DNA of 64,000 nucleotides, taken from NCBI GenBank assembly GCA_035235625.1, contig CP141141.1, positions 42,245,719 to 42,309,718 on the forward strand, read 5' to 3'. Origin of the DNA: Saururus chinensis. Lineage: Eukaryota; Streptophyta; Magnoliopsida; Piperales; Saururaceae. Below are positions 12,601 through 25,013 of the stretch, one piece after another. The notes below the pieces were generated by a model that had not been told where the DNA came from, ran no database searches, and saw nothing but the letters and a program-made list of their open reading frames with translations. A program made the translations under genes and the position numbers. Each line of letters opens with the position of its first letter. Within the stretch, counting starts at the first letter, position 1.

Positions 12601-15600
12601 AGAAGCACAGCTAAAACTGTGTGGATACTTTCAGGTCTGGATAAAGCTTAAAGTATACTGGATGGCGATGCTTCTTTGGATTTAAAATGCTTCTTTAAGT
12701 GTGTTCATTAACTGTTTTTCTTTGTCTCAGGCTGCAGCAAAGAAGAGAGCAAGAAGGTATCTGATGGAGACTGATGAGTATGTTGCTGCCAATTCAGAGG
12801 GAACGCTGACAGATGTTGTGTCTCTTACAACTGCGTATCAAAAAATGCGAATGCTTTGTTTGAATACGAGGAATGAAGTCTACACTGACATTGAAATTCT
12901 TGACCAAGATGTGCTACCCAGGTATGCTTTTTCTCTCTATATTTTGTTCCATTGTAATTTCTGTTTTGGGGTTTGCTAGGCACACGCACATGACAAAAAA
13001 AAATTGAAAATCAGGAAATAATATATCTTCTATGATGTGAAATTCATGTCTTATAACCAAATTGTGTTGTATGTGGTCTCTCTACTTTATACTGGCCTGC
13101 TGTTACTTTGTTCTTACATCTTTACATTATCAAATACGATCATTAATATGACTTCCTCCTTGTTTGTAGTTTCATAGATCTCCCAAATATCTCTGCATCT
13201 ATATACAGTGTGGAGCTATGCAATAGACTCCGCTCGTTTCTTGTTGCATGCCCTCCAACCAGTCCCTCTCCTCCAGTGGCAGATCTGGTAATTGCCAGTG
13301 CAGATTTCCAAAGAGATCTTGACAGATGGAATATCTGGTAATCACTAATTAATTACTTATTAGTAGGTTTAATCATTGTTCTTGAGTATCATGTTTATGG
13401 AAGTGTTCAACGTCTCTTATATTATCCCACTTTTGTATGTATTATGTTCCCATCGTTTTAATGCTTTGCAGTCCTGTCAAAGGGGGAGTTGATGCAAAAG
13501 AGCTCTTCCATTTGTATATTGTTCTATGGATTCAAGATAAACGGCTCTCATTGCTTGAGTCCTGCAAATTGGACAAGGTATAAATTTTTTTCTTTTTTTG
13601 GTAAATAGTTTCTTCCGTTTATGTGTAGGAAAACATGTTTTGTATTTCGTTCAATAAGAAAGCAAAGGCTCTGAAATACTCTGACTTGCTGTTGACTAGA
13701 GGTGCTATTCAATTAGGGATCTGGAAGAAGTTATATCTTGTTATAGATAAATCTCATGGGAATTAATTATAGAAAGCATAGTTGTGCATTAATGTGTTCA
13801 AGAATCATAAGTAGTGAGCACTTGCTGGACAGACATTGAAGATCATTTACAAATTAATAACTAATGGAATCTGTTCTTTATTTTTTGTATGAAGAATGTG
13901 AAAAATCATGGACAATTTGAAATTGGAAAAAGTTTGTATGAGCCCGGGCTCATGCTGATGTGGCTCACACGTGTTAGTGTGAGCCAAAGCATCATGAGCT
14001 ATTGGATCAAGATTTGACGGCGGAGTGGGCAGAAAACCAATCTGCCCCTGGAGTAATGTTTGCTGTCATATTTCGATCTCATGGCCAATGATACCCATGC
14101 TCACGCTGATGCGTGTGAGTCTGGGCTCATCCAAAGGGGAGTTTTTTGAAATTTGAAGTTGTTAGAATTATAGACATTCCATTTGTATTCTCATCATTGG
14201 CATCCTATGTGTCAAATGTTTCTTTTACCACTGAGATGGTGGTGTCTGCAATCATTTCACCTGGTCAATAATATACGTTCTTTTTAGACTTAATATGCAA
14301 TTAAGTTTCTGCTACTGTACTCTTTAATATATTTTATTTCTGTTGCAGGTTAAATGGGCAGGAGCTCGTACTCAACATTCCACAACTCCTTTTGTGGATG
14401 ATATGTATGACCGACTGAAGGAGACACTAAATGAATATGAGGTCATTACCTGTCGGTGGCCTGAATACACATTAGTTTTGGAAAATGTATGTTTTCTTTC
14501 CTTCGATACTTAGAAATCTTCACAGTATGAATATGCACGAACTTTTTATCAATACGAAACTCTCCTTTTGCTGCTAACTTTAGATGGTTGTTTGTGTTTT
14601 TTCTTTAGGCTGTAGCTGATATTGAGAAGGCAGTTTTGGAGGCCTTGGACAAGCATTATGCTGATGTCCTGTTCCCATTAAAGGATGCACTGACCCCTAA
14701 AAAATTTGGTCTTAAATATGTTCAGAAGCTTGCCATGCGTAATTCTGTGTGCCCTTACATTGTTCCTGAGGAGGTATGTCATCTTCACAATCAGATGCAT
14801 ATTTTGCCTTTTTAAGGATCATACTTTTAGTAGGTCGAAAGGCTTATCTAGTCATGGATTTACTTGGATTTTAGCTTGGTCTTTTACTGAACACCATGAA
14901 GAGGTTGCTGGATGTATTAAGACCAAGAATTGAATCACAATTGAAGTCATGGGGCTCTTGCATGCCTGATGGTGGAAACTCAGCCACTGGAGATCGTCTT
15001 AGTGAAGTGACTGTGTTGCTGAGGGCCAAGTTCAGAAACTACGTACAAGCAGTTGTGGAGAAACTGACTGAAAATGTGGGCACTGTTTTTTTATTGTGTA
15101 AACATTATAGATGCGGTAGTTTTTCATTTTTATTTTTTTTGTGAATTGTCATTTTTGAAATTTATGTTGGTACTTTAATGTTTTGCAGACTCGGGTGCAG
15201 AGTGCCACCAAAATAAAGAAAATAATTCAAGATTCTAAAGAAAATGTTACAGAGTCTGATGTTAGAAGTAGAATGCAACCGCTCAAGGATCAGCTCACAA
15301 AGACAATAGACCACCTGCATACTGTTTTTGAGACCCATGTGTTTGTTGCTGTGTGTCGTGGTTTTTGGGATCGGATGGGCCAGGTTTGTCGGTGCAGAAC
15401 CATTGTACTTGTTTAATAAAAAATGAGCTGTTAAACAAAACCACTGCTTTGTCTATTTTCTTTTATTTTTTATTGAGGAAAATGAACTTGTCTTATTGCA
15501 GGATATTCTCAGCTTTTTGGAACACAAGAAGGAGAGTCGATCATGGTACAAAAGTTCACGAATAGCTGTGGCTGTAAGTGTTGTTTTGAGGGAACCGAAA

Positions 15601-15873
15601 TAGAATTTAGAGACTGTTGGAATTTTCTGTTGAATTGTTTTTATTTTCAGTATTTTCTAATTTTTTTGAACTTTTGTATTCACCTTTTATTGAATGCTTT
15701 GAATTTTCTTTCTTATGCAGATATTAGACGATGTGTTTGCTTCACAACTGCAACAGTTGCTTGGAAATGGGCTCCAAGAGAAGGATGTCGAGCCACCAAG
15801 GTCAATCATGGAAGTGCGGTCAATGCTTTGTAAGGACGCACCAAATCACAAGGATTCAAACTACTACTATTAG
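6664..15873 (+). CDS. Plant-specific large protein, At4g24610/At5g65440 family (C2-like and helical domains)
   Basis: Function unknown. Twenty-two exons: 6664-6711, 7210-7788, 7894-8150, 8304-8378, 9498-9632, 9844-9962, 10303-10605, 10708-10795, 10907-11012, 11129-11242, 11565-11728, 11802-11922, 12410-12634, 12731-12921, 13170-13337, 13472-13577, 14349-14486, 14609-14773, 14875-15075, 15189-15383, 15502-15573 and 15721-15873 (stop TAG). They total 3723 nt, 1240 aa, all in frame with GT-AG introns. The N-terminus MFSEGLDRNALRWVRE matches the family start. Residues about 20-330 are Ser-rich and probably disordered. Residues about 506-608 look like a divergent C2 domain (DDLIIEIHDSKGKLCGRVL, later GDKLRWWPIY and VGRLQLYINY). 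The remainder is helical and resembles MUN/Munc13-type stacks, which is inference only. In Arabidopsis this gene neighbours PGI1, as here. Confidence 0.9.
8922..9158. repeat. Direct repeat within a repeat insertion in intron 4 of the At4g24610-like gene
   Basis: Two copies, about 8922-9046 and 9056-9158. Each begins GGCCATGGCTGCCAGA, passes through a CTGAAAGAAGCTAGGT motif and an A-run, and ends GAATTTGGTAGGTTTTGAAA. They sit in a foreign-looking block (about 8600-9230) that is much more GC-rich at its centre than the surrounding intron. Its class is unknown. Confidence 0.65.
13938..14130. mobile_element. Small inverted-repeat element (MITE-like) in an intron
   Basis: The left end ATGAGCCCGGGCTCAT and right end GTGAGTCTGGGCTCAT are imperfect inverted repeats. 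The flanks are AT-rich and the inside is GC-rich (GGCGGAGTGGGCAG). A similar GAGCCCGGGCTCA-type motif appears near 5338 and 41800. It lies in the 771-bp intron between 13577 and 14349. No clear target duplication was identified. Confidence 0.5.
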
Positions 15874-17683
15874 GATAACCTACTGTAAATATATTTGAGA
15901 GGTAACCTGCATATTTAGGGCTTGAGAAAATGAAGGATATAGCAATGAGGAAGCAAGACAAATTGCTTGGGACATGGTGAAGGATAATCAACTGGATCAA
16001 TTCTCTTGGCAGTTTTGTATATTGCTAATATATAGTTAATATCAGGTTTTGCCTGCCCCGGCATTTATTCTATATTTGTAGAGTTCATGATAACCTTTGG
16101 TTGATCATGCCAATTACGCTTATAAAATTCAATTCTTTACTGAAGTTTCATGATATTCTTCACATTGTATGATATCTAAATAACTAAATATTCAGGACGT
16201 TTACACCACAACAATCATGCTCCATTGTAAAGCAGTTTCTATTCATTAAATACCAGTTTCATTGCTTCTCCTCTATCGTCCTTTAATTCTGAACTTTTTA
16301 TTTAATTTCCGAGGTATTCTAATGATTTCATAGTCTCTATTTGGCTTGGTCCGCTGATTGTCATGTGATGGTGGTGTAATTACTGTTTTTCTTAAAAGAA
16401 GTTTGTACATTGGATTTTGCTGACCCGAGAATTTATCTTAGTGCATTCCAACGGGTGCCCATGAGAGCGCGAAGGGGACCTTTTTTGGTGGTTCCTCTAT
16501 GGGCTTTACTTTTTGTGTTTGTTGAATGTCAGTGAAATCAATGTGCTGTGAATGCTATCTGTCCATTCTTTATATAAGTTTCGTCCTTCCATGATACCAT
16601 TTGTCACTAGTCAAAGTGCTCTACCTATAAAAGCTATAAAATTTAGTCCCTTCGTTCCATTTTAATTGTCTATATTTGAAAAAAAAAATTGACAAACAAG
16701 GAAATATACAATTATGAAATCACTAACCTTTTCTACTGTGGGACAATATATACGAGACAAATGTTTTTTCCAAGCGAGTATTAATATAAGATGAAGCGAG
16801 TATAAAACTTTGTTGAACTCAAAACATGGAGTTTCAAGCATAACATACAAGAAAACATATAAAAGTCTCCAAATTTACAAAGCTTCATACTCTTCTTTTC
16901 TCACCTGGATCTTAGAAAATAGAAATCTGGAAGAGTAAAATGCAGAGCACGTGAAAATGGTTTGGAAATGAGGAGTGTAAAACAGTTATTAGAGCTTTTT
17001 TGAAATCAAGTTGAAATTTGTCTTTGAACAACTTGGCTGCTGTTTGGGTGTGTAATTTGTGAAAAGATTTTATCTATTTCCGCTTAATTTTGTTCAAAAT
17101 AATTGAAATCATGGTTGAGCGTAGAAGGTGGGCAAAATTTTGCCCAAAATTTAATTTCAAGTGTTTCCAGCCGTAATTGAATCATAGAATCATCTCGTTA
17201 GGTGATTTTGTCAATTATGGCTCCCAACCCACTATTTTGAAATAAAATATTTTATTAATTTTCAATTGTTACTTCTTATATCGATTTGAACTTCGAGAAA
17301 CATGCTATATAAGTAGGGGCTTAGTTTAAAAGTTCAAAATTACTTACCCATGTGGATTTTGTTTGATAGGGTTCAAATTTAGAAATGCAATAGTACCAAA
17401 AATGTACATATTCAAGTTCGGAATAGAGAATTATATTAATTTAAAGTTTAAAAATAGGTTTGACGTGATATTCAAATTTATTCCAAAAAATTTCTATTAT
17501 CAATCGTAATTCTCATTCGACGGTGAATTATTAAAATTAATTTAAAAAAATTCTACTTTCGTTTCTAAAAACTTCTACACCTAAACAACTCCTAAATTTG
17601 AAACTACTTTTAAAACTCCATGGTGCTTTCCACAACAAAAAAATTGATCGCATACAATGATTGCCGACAAAATTTGATCTTAA

Positions 17684-17830
17684 GGCCCATTTGGGAGGCT
17701 CCGTAAGGTGGGGAAAATGCTTTCCCCACAAACTCTCCTCCTTAGGAGAAGAGTTGGAGGGGCTTGATATGACATATTACACTAAAGAGCGGAAATCGAT
17801 TTCCCCTCCAAAGTGCCTCCCAAACGGATC
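17684..17830. mobile_element. MITE with GGCCCATTTGGGAGGC-type ends
   Basis: The left end GGCCCATTTGGGAGGC and right end GCCTCCCAAACGGATC are inverted repeats of about 16 bp with two differences. The interior is GC-rich (TTTCCCC/GGGGAAA palindromic pieces). Such ends are common in Harbinger- or hAT-derived plant MITEs; the superfamily is uncertain. Confidence 0.7.
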
Positions 17831-18281
17831 TTTACTCTCTAATATAATTTTCCTTGCCTTACTAATCATGGGGGTGCAATCCTTCAAGCAAAGTATTTGA
17901 GCTTTGAATTTGATGTATAGCTAACAATGATGATGTTTATAGACATGTTTCTACTTAAATCTATGCATTAAATTCCTAAGATTATACTCCATTTGTCCCA
18001 CATTAATATTTCCATTTGGCAAAAAAATTTGTTCTATATTAATAACTCCATGTTGTTCAATTTAAAAGTTTGTTCTAGTGTGTTGTTTGGCCCCACTATA
18101 TTGAACTTAATTTTGTCTTGCTTATAGAGCACTATCTCTATCAACTTAGTAATTATCAATCACTTACCATAAGGGGTGACCACTTAATTAGCCAAATCAA
18201 ACTAATCTCTCACTGCGAACGAAGAGGAACAATGACCTATCTCCAATTAGTGTTGCAACATGAAGTTAAAATAAGGATAGT

Positions 18282-18425
18282 GATATTCCTGTAACAAAAG
18301 TACCCACAAAAACTCACACAAGAGTTTTGATTGGACTTCACAAGTGATCCTCACACAAAGTTTACATGAGGACACTTATCTAAACTAATTAAAACTCACG
18401 TGTGAGTTTTTGATGTGGAAATATC
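18282..18425. mobile_element. MITE, GATATTCC family, copy 1
   Basis: Long imperfect terminal inverted repeats: GATATTCCTG at left, then CCCACAAAAACTCACACA; at right TGTGAGTTTTTGATGTGGAA followed by ATATC. The same family occurs at 28296-28452 inside the REN1-like gene, which shows it is dispersed. Confidence 0.7.
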
Positions 18426-19591
18426 ATTTCCTTAAAACAATGCTCTTTTACACCAAAATAAGGGAGATTTATTCCAATCAACATCAAATAGAATCTCTAT
18501 TTTAGATTCTAGAAGTTTAGAAAATCACCACCATATAAGCAATAAGACATGACAACAGAGCCCCAAATCCCAAAAGGGGTGTTGTTTCCTTAATAATATT
18601 GACAATGCTATCACATGTGATATCTAGAGTAGGACCAAAATCTAAACATGTGGTATCCTAATTCGTAGTTGTTTACCTTGTGCTCCATAACCCTGTCAAC
18701 CTGGTTCTCATATACAAGATAATTTTGCTTGTTGGGATATCTCTAATCTTCTGTTGGACCGCTAATGTTGCTTAACTTTTAATGAGGTTTATTAGGCTCT
18801 AGCCCTGCTCTAATGCTTCTAGAGTTGGATGATTTTAAATGTATGTGCATGGAACAACTTCAAGTTTGCCTTTGCTAGTCCTTGCTTCCTCTATCTATTG
18901 GGAGTTTTGGTTTCAAGTTCCTTGGTAATAGCTAAATCTAGGATAACAAGCATGAAAATGGGAAACTACGATGTTAGGTGTGGAGGAGCTTGGACCAATT
19001 ATATAATAGGGGTATAAAAGTTTTTTCTTTACACACCTAGAAAGCCATCTAGCCATAAAGATGCTTCTATTTATTCTTTCCAATTCTATCATTAACTAAA
19101 ATCTATGTCATATGTTATAGTAAGAGCTATCAAGCGTGAGCTAAAAAAAAATCCTCTTTCTGGGTTCCCAAAACGCAGGTTGTACATTGGCCCTACAAAT
19201 ATTAAATTTAGGTCTTGTTTAAATAAATTTATTTATTCTCTAAAACCCATAGGACCAGTAGCCTATTAGAGAACCTTGCCCGTTGCCTTTAATAAGGGAG
19301 GGGAGGGGAGGGTGGCTATTTGATTTTATGTTAATAGTAGAAGTGCACATGCTACTTTCCATAGATTTAGGTCTTGCTACTATATGAAAATTGAGTTTCC
19401 AGTTTAGCAATCTCACCCTGGACATAAATAAGAGCCCATAAATAATACTTTGGGTATAGTAGGGGTAATTTAAGACTTCTATGATTAAAATATTTGCCTC
19501 TCTTTTCACTTTAATAATAGTATAAAGTACAAATAGCATGAATAATATTATCTATACATATAAATAAAAATTTAAATTTGTATTAGCAATA

Positions 19592-19947
19592 TTAAGGTGT
19601 TGTTTGGCAATAACTTTACAGAGAAATAAATGACCTTTTAACCCATTTGCATATTAAAGTTGTTAGGATATGCAGTTTCATGCCAAACCTCTTTTCTCTA
19701 ACAAATTGTGGTAAATAAATTTTGTTTGGCAACCCTATTGAACCATTCCTCTTTAAAATCAACACAAATTACCTATAAATTTGGAGTTGTGCTAAAAAAA
19801 TGTATGAATTACCTTTTTGGGAAAGCTCCTTTAGATGAACTTTTCTCACAAATGGTACAATTCCTCTTGGTGGCCTCTCCTATATTTCTAAGTGCATTAA
19901 TTATTCCTTTCTATTCAAAGGCATTCAGGTTATAAATGACACCTTAA
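19592..19947. mobile_element. MITE with TTAAGGTGT ends
   Basis: The left end TTAAGGTGTTGTTTGGCAAT and the right end ATGACACCTTAA are inverted. An internal TTTGGCAACC and TGCCAAACC pair adds further inverted structure. A TTA-type target duplication would fit PIF/Harbinger but is merged with the terminal repeat, so this is tentative. Confidence 0.5.
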
Positions 19948-20439
19948 GTATACCTATAAGTGATTTTCCATTTAAGCTATCTCAGTTCTCAAGTCATTAC
20001 TAATGTTGACAGATTTAATAATTTGTGATAGAGGCAACTTGAGGAAAGATAAAATACAAGAAGAGACTATGTAGTAAAAAAAGAAAGAACAAACAACAAG
20101 GACCATTCATATATCTATATCTATTTCTATATCTATATATATATTATAAAAGTGAGAAAGTGTGCATATATTTTTGTACCTATATCGCCCTTTTAAATAA
20201 ACTCTTAATTAATTTAAAATTCAAGAGATCTAAAATATTATAATAATTTTTTCATTATATATAACCTTGTAGCCACATAAAAAATATGGATTTCATAGTC
20301 CTAATTTATTTTTGTCATAGAAATATTAAATGATTCCTAATCTATACTATTATTAAAGTGAAAAAGGGGTAGAGATTTTTGTTATAAGTCCTAAATTGTC
20401 CCTCATACACCAAAAATATTATTTATGAATCCATATCTA

Positions 20440-20441
<2 letters not shown>

Positions 20442-20497
<56 letters not shown>
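20442..20497. repeat. (TA)n microsatellite
   Basis: About 55 bases of uninterrupted TA dinucleotide, inside the AT-rich array and about 30 bases left of the LTR element. Confidence 0.95.
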
Positions 20498-20500
<3 letters not shown>

Positions 20501-20527
20501 AAAGTAAGAAAGGCAGGCAAAAAATAT

Positions 20528-22323
20528 TGTCACGGGGTAGCGAAGCGTATTATGCGTGACACGTACTGAGGCACACAACATGTGGGAATGTTATATACTA
20601 AGTTTGCATGCATTGTATAAATTGCCTACAACGTTGCACACCCTATATGCAGGCATTGTAGGGAAGGCCCACAACATTGCGCATATATATGTGGGCAATA
20701 TTGCATAGAATACACACAACAATGCACACATATAGTTGGCCATGTTGGGACACTTGGTCGGCACACATAGTAGACGTCTAGAGGGGATTACGAGAGGAAA
20801 CTTGATGTTATGCTACATCAAGAGAGGTGTAGTAGTTTGGTGACCATAGTGGCCAAACAAAGCTTTAGCAAAGTTGCTACCCCTTTAGCAAAGCTTTTGT
20901 ATAAGTGGGGGTGACATTAGATTCTTGGAAAACATTAATGGGAGCAGACAAGAGTGTTGAAGCCTGACATCATGGTGTCAACTTGTTGGTTGGAGCAACA
21001 AGGTGTGGCCGAAGTGTAAGAAAAAACTTATGAAGTGTAGGCAACTTGCTAGTGTCTCGAGTGCAGGGCCGACTTTAAGTGAGAAAGTTAGGCATCATTT
21101 GGTTTATCATTTTCTAATCAATGTGAAACACCAACTTAAATGGAACAGAGTTGGGTGCACTTTCTCATTGGATCAATCTTCACAGCAGATTATTTTTGCC
21201 TTTGCTAATGTATGCAAGGCGCATTGAGCAACAAAGTTTCATCATGCAATGGATTAACCGAGGCAAGAGCCCAAAGGGTAGAAGTTTTTTTTCCAGAACA
21301 TGTCATTCATGGGATTATCCAAGCCACGGTGAGAACCAATTTCAAGCATCATGAGAAAGCAATCAAACATTCGTCACAATTATGTGTCATGGTTGGAAAC
21401 AAGAGTAAGACCCCCTAGAGGTGCAGCATCAATGAGGGCATTGATGAATCAAGTAGGGGAGAGTATCATGGGGTAGCGACGCGTAGTATCGTGACACATG
21501 CTGCGGCACACACACATGTAGGAGTGCTATATACTAAGTGTGCATGCTTTGCGGGAATTGCCCACAACGTTACGCACCATGTATGCAAGCATTACGGAGA
21601 AGGTATGCAACATTGTGCATGTTGTGCAATAGGTGTGCACAATGTTGCACAAATGCACGCAACAATGCCATGTTGGGACACTTGGTCGGCTATCATGTAT
21701 TTGGAGTCTTAAGATATCCCCTCCCCCCTAAATAGTGTTGGAGAGTCTTGTGGAGTGTTTTAGGGCCGTTGGACAAACTTTAGAGAAATATGCTTATACA
21801 ACCACTTTGGTTGCCACTTCAACAAAATGCTAAGAAATTTCTTATGCCATATAGGGGGGACTTGGTGAGCTAAAATGCATGAGTTGTTGGTATGATGCTC
21901 AGCCTTGCAACCGGTTTTCATGGAAGGCAAGGAAGACTTGTTGGGTTACTAGCCATCATGGTAAGAGCCTTGTCTGCTGTGGGATGGGGCTCTCTGACCC
22001 ACTAGCTAGCCATTTGGCCTTATGGCTTCTTTGGAAAGAATGACCCTTGCATGTATATAGCTGAGATAGAATGTTTTGATGTCCAAGTAGCCTAAGTTTG
22101 ATATGTGCATTGCAAGGTTGCGTCCCCCTCCGACTAACTTGCTTGGGGAATGTCCCAGTACGTCCACACATCCACATTGGGATGAGTTCGTTGCTTAGCT
22201 TTGCGGGCTTGACGCTCGGTTCAATGGCATGAGGCTATGACCTTGACGAAGAAGGCTTACTCACTTGGCTATTTGGCCTTGTGAGTGCTGCACGAACGGT
22301 GCTTCCTCGGCGCCTCCGTGACA
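20528..22323 (+). mobile_element. Decayed non-autonomous LTR retroelement
   Basis: The ends TGTCACGG (20528) and CCGTGACA (22316-22323) are perfect 8-bp inverted repeats with TG...CA termini. A second LTR start, TATCATGGGGTAGCG, lies at 21464 directly after a purine tract AAGTAGGGGAGAG (21451-21463), as expected for a polypurine tract before the 3' LTR. The two LTR starts align over about 230 bases (20528-20760 and 21464-21690, sharing GGGACACTTGGTCGGC), then diverge. The 5' LTR is therefore rearranged or truncated. The 3' LTR is about 860 bp. No intact gag or pol is visible and no clear target duplication was found. Confidence 0.65.
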
Positions 22324-23460
22324 CTATACCTATATTGCTCTTTTAAATAAACTCTTAATTAATTTATAATTCCAATGACATAAAATCTTACAATAAATTT
22401 TCCAATGTGTATAACCTTGTAACTGTATAAAAAATATAGATTTTATAGTCTTAATTCATTTATAACTCATTAAAGCGAGAAGGGGGGTAAGGATTTTTAT
22501 CATAGAAATCCTAAACTACCCTTAATCTATATTATTGTTAAAGAGAAAAAGGGCAGAGATTTTTGTCATAAAAGTTTAAAATTACCCCAATAGACCAAAA
22601 ATATTACATACTCTTATTTATTAAGTAGGTAAGATAATTAAACTTCAACTTATTTGAGAAATAAAAGAACATTCATGAATGCAAACCTTAGTGAGTAAAT
22701 GAAAAATTGTTGATAAATCATTGACGAACAATGTAAACCAATACATGGGTTGATCGACCGCCAACAATGTGTCCTTTTTTTTTCTTCCCTTTGTAGTTTT
22801 CATTCTATTTTTAATTGATTTTCATTAGGTGTAGCTATAAAGGCTGCATTTGCTTGCGAATATGGACATCCCCAAAATACTCCGAAGACAATCTTGTGCA
22901 GGCAAAAGCTCTCTCTTCCTTATTCATTAGAAGGCACGACAGCTAGCCGGAGGTGGACAACTTAAATTTTATTCACAAATTGTCAACCTGGACATCATTG
23001 TTTCATTGCGACCGAGTGATCGTGTTGGGCTGTCTGTTGCCATACAAGGTGGAGCCCCTTGTTAATTTCTCGATTTTTTCTAATGATCCCAATTTAGTTC
23101 TATCAATTAACCCACATCATGTTGTATACCTATTTGCTAGGGTTGTCAACCTTGACTACTTACAGCCAATAGAATGTGGGTCCCGAGTCACATCCTCTCC
23201 ACAAGAATTAAATTAAGTAATTTACCAAATTAAATGGTGGTGGTACCTTGGAAGACGTGAAGAACCCACATGCAGCCAATCTACAAGAATCCAACTACAA
23301 TATCATATTCTCTAGAACTAGGGAAAAACATCATCAGCCCTTCTCTTTACGTACATTTGTTGTCATGTTCTCTATAAAAAAAGAACACCACTAACTATTT
23401 TTTATGTGAATATTTAAACAAAGAATAAAATGATGAACATCATGGACTCTCGGTTTTGCA

Positions 23461-23568
23461 TATTCTCTTTATTTTATATTAATAATTTTATTTAATTGTT
23501 TTAGATAATTTATTTTAATTTATTTTTAAAAAAATAAATAAAGTTATTAATTTAAAATAGAGAGAATA
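23461..23568. mobile_element. Stowaway-like MITE, short and near-palindromic
   Basis: The left TATTCTCTTTATTTTATATT and the right end, read backwards TATTCTCTCTATTTTAAATT, continue as inverted repeats for about 34 bases. The element is only 108 bp, so it could fold into a single long hairpin. Confidence 0.75.
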
Positions 23569-23667
23569 TTGTATAACATTATCTTCATTTCATATAACGT
23601 AATTATAACTAAACTAGGAGACCGTGCGTATCAAAGAACAAGAAATATATAATATTACAGTCATCGT

Positions 23668-23795
23668 CTTATATTAATAATTATATTTAAAAAATAATAT
23701 TTTTTATTTAAAGGCACATCTTTTAATGATATTTTTTTTAAGTACACAATTAATTAAATTGAATAAAATAAAATTATTAACATGAAACAAGTTAT
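23668..23795. mobile_element. Stowaway-like MITE, degraded
   Basis: The left CGTCTTATATTAATAATTAT and the right AAATTATTAACATGAAAC are inverted versions of one another and match the other Stowaway-like copies in the window. Ends are approximate. Confidence 0.55.
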
Positions 23796-23989
23796 TTTGC
23801 TAAATAGAGCTATTACTTTAAGACAAAAATAGTATAAAAAAATATGTATAAACTCAGGCATATGTTGATCTAGGTTCAAAGTGGAGGGTCAAAAATAAAT
23901 CTACCTCATGATGAGTAATGTCTATTGTCGAATTTTAATTTGATGACATTTGAGCCCAATTCATCCAAATTGAACTCATAATATAATAT

Positions 23990-24170
23990 TTCCTTTCGTC
24001 TTACATTAATAGCTCTATTTAATAAAAAAATTATTCTATATTAATAATTTTATTTAGTAAATTTAAATAATAGAGTATTTAAAAAAAGAGTATCATACGT
24101 TTAATTTATCTTTTCGATTTGGGTTTTACCCTTTAATAAAAATTACTATTTTTAAAATATAATTAAAAAA
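23990..24170. mobile_element. Stowaway-like MITE, degraded, close upstream of the REN1-like gene
   Basis: The left TTTCGTCTTACATTAATAGC and the internal TTCTATATTAATAATTTTAT with AAAATATAATTA at right resemble the family, but one end is eroded. It lies about 600-800 bp upstream of the predicted start codon at 24802. Confidence 0.45.
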
Positions 24171-24784
24171 AGTATAATATAATAAATAAAGAGAGGAAGT
24201 GAGATGTGAGAGGGGAACAGAAAGTGATGCACAAGATTCCCAGGGGTAACAAGAAGGCGACAAATAAAATCCCAGAGAGAGCAACGCGGCGAGCCCACTC
24301 GTTTTGTTCGGCCCTCCCAAATACTTCGCGCTCCGAGTGTCGCAGTCGGGAATATTTCTTCGCGGGCCCCGCAGCATGTCCCGTTCTCGCCCGTTTAAAA
24401 TCAGTTAGCTTGACCGTCGCTTTGATCGCTTCTTCTCCGCCCGCCATTCCTCATTTTGCCCCTCCCTCACTTCTCCTCCTCCAACATCTCCTCCGCGATT
24501 TTTTTTTTCTTTTTTCTCTCCTCTCATTCGTGGTAATTCAATTCAGTTTTGGTACATTTTTTTCTGTGATTTGTTTGAGCTCCTGGACACCAATTTTGAA
24601 AATGTAATGTGGGTGCTTAGATTTCATGATCTTTTATTTTTTAGTTGAAAGATTTTCATGATCTGATTTGCACTTTATGGTGTTGTCATTATTTGGGCTC
24701 TTTCTGGCATCAGTTGATTGATTTTGTCTTTCTTTGTTTGGTTTCTGCAGTTATTTGTGCTGTTTTGGTAGGATTCCGAGGGAT

Positions 24785-25013
24785 ATGATTCAGCATCTGG
24801 GATGGTTTCCCGAAATGAGGAAACTTCCGAGGTAGGATTGATTTGAAACGTGGCAATTAATTTTTTTTTGTTTTCAATGATACTTCGTACATGTGTGATT
24901 TTGATACTTTTTTGTTGCATTTACAAAATGTGGGTAGCTGTCGTCGAGATTTATGTAGTGGTGGATTAATAGCCATTGTATTTTTCTCTGGGTTCAGGGA
25001 GATGGTGTCATGA
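24785..25013 (+). CDS. Overlapping upstream ORF in REN1-like leader (predicted, spliced)
   Basis: An ATG at 24785 lies 17 nt upstream of the predicted start and out of frame with it. Read through the first intron (24832-24997) it would give about 20 codons and stop at TGA 25011-25013. It has a purine at -3 but A at +4, a weaker context than the main ATG (G at -3 and +4). If the transcript includes it, it would be expected to reduce initiation at 24802. There is no evidence that the peptide itself matters. Confidence 0.35.

Larger units (their letters stand above)
20100..22610. repeat. AT-rich degenerate array with Helitron-5'-end-like motifs, interrupted by an LTR element
   Basis: A motif of the form TCTATA..TATTAAAGtGAaAAAGG followed by gagATTTTTGTcata recurs near 20141, 20345, 20495, 22460 and 22510. 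The flank left of the LTR element (CCTATATCGCCCTTTTAAAT, 20181) and the flank right of it (CCTATATTGCTCTTTTAAAT, 22329) are clearly the same sequence. TCTATACTATTATTAAAG resembles 5' ends of plant Helitrons (TC start), but no CTRR-hairpin 3' end was located, so the class is inferred. Confidence 0.5.
15874..24801. other. Intergenic, transposon-rich spacer; promoter and leader of REN1-like gene at right
   Basis: No protein gene was recognised across almost 9 kb. It contains the MITEs at 17684, 18282, 19592, 23461, 23668 and 23990, one-sided Stowaway-like ends near 16645 and 17984, the AT-rich Helitron-like array (20100-22610) and a decayed LTR element (20528-22323). From about 24200 it becomes GC- and then pyrimidine-rich (24450-24530), consistent with promoter and 5' leader of the next gene. 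A 3' splice signal at 24741-24750 (GTTTCTGCAG) suggests a leader intron ending just before the coding start. Confidence 0.65.

Noticed and set aside
21491-21735. Cys/His-rich small ORFs that look like zinc knuckles
   Set aside because: They fall inside the 3' LTR of the decayed element and arise from repeated TGCACA/CATGT sequence, without CCHC spacing.
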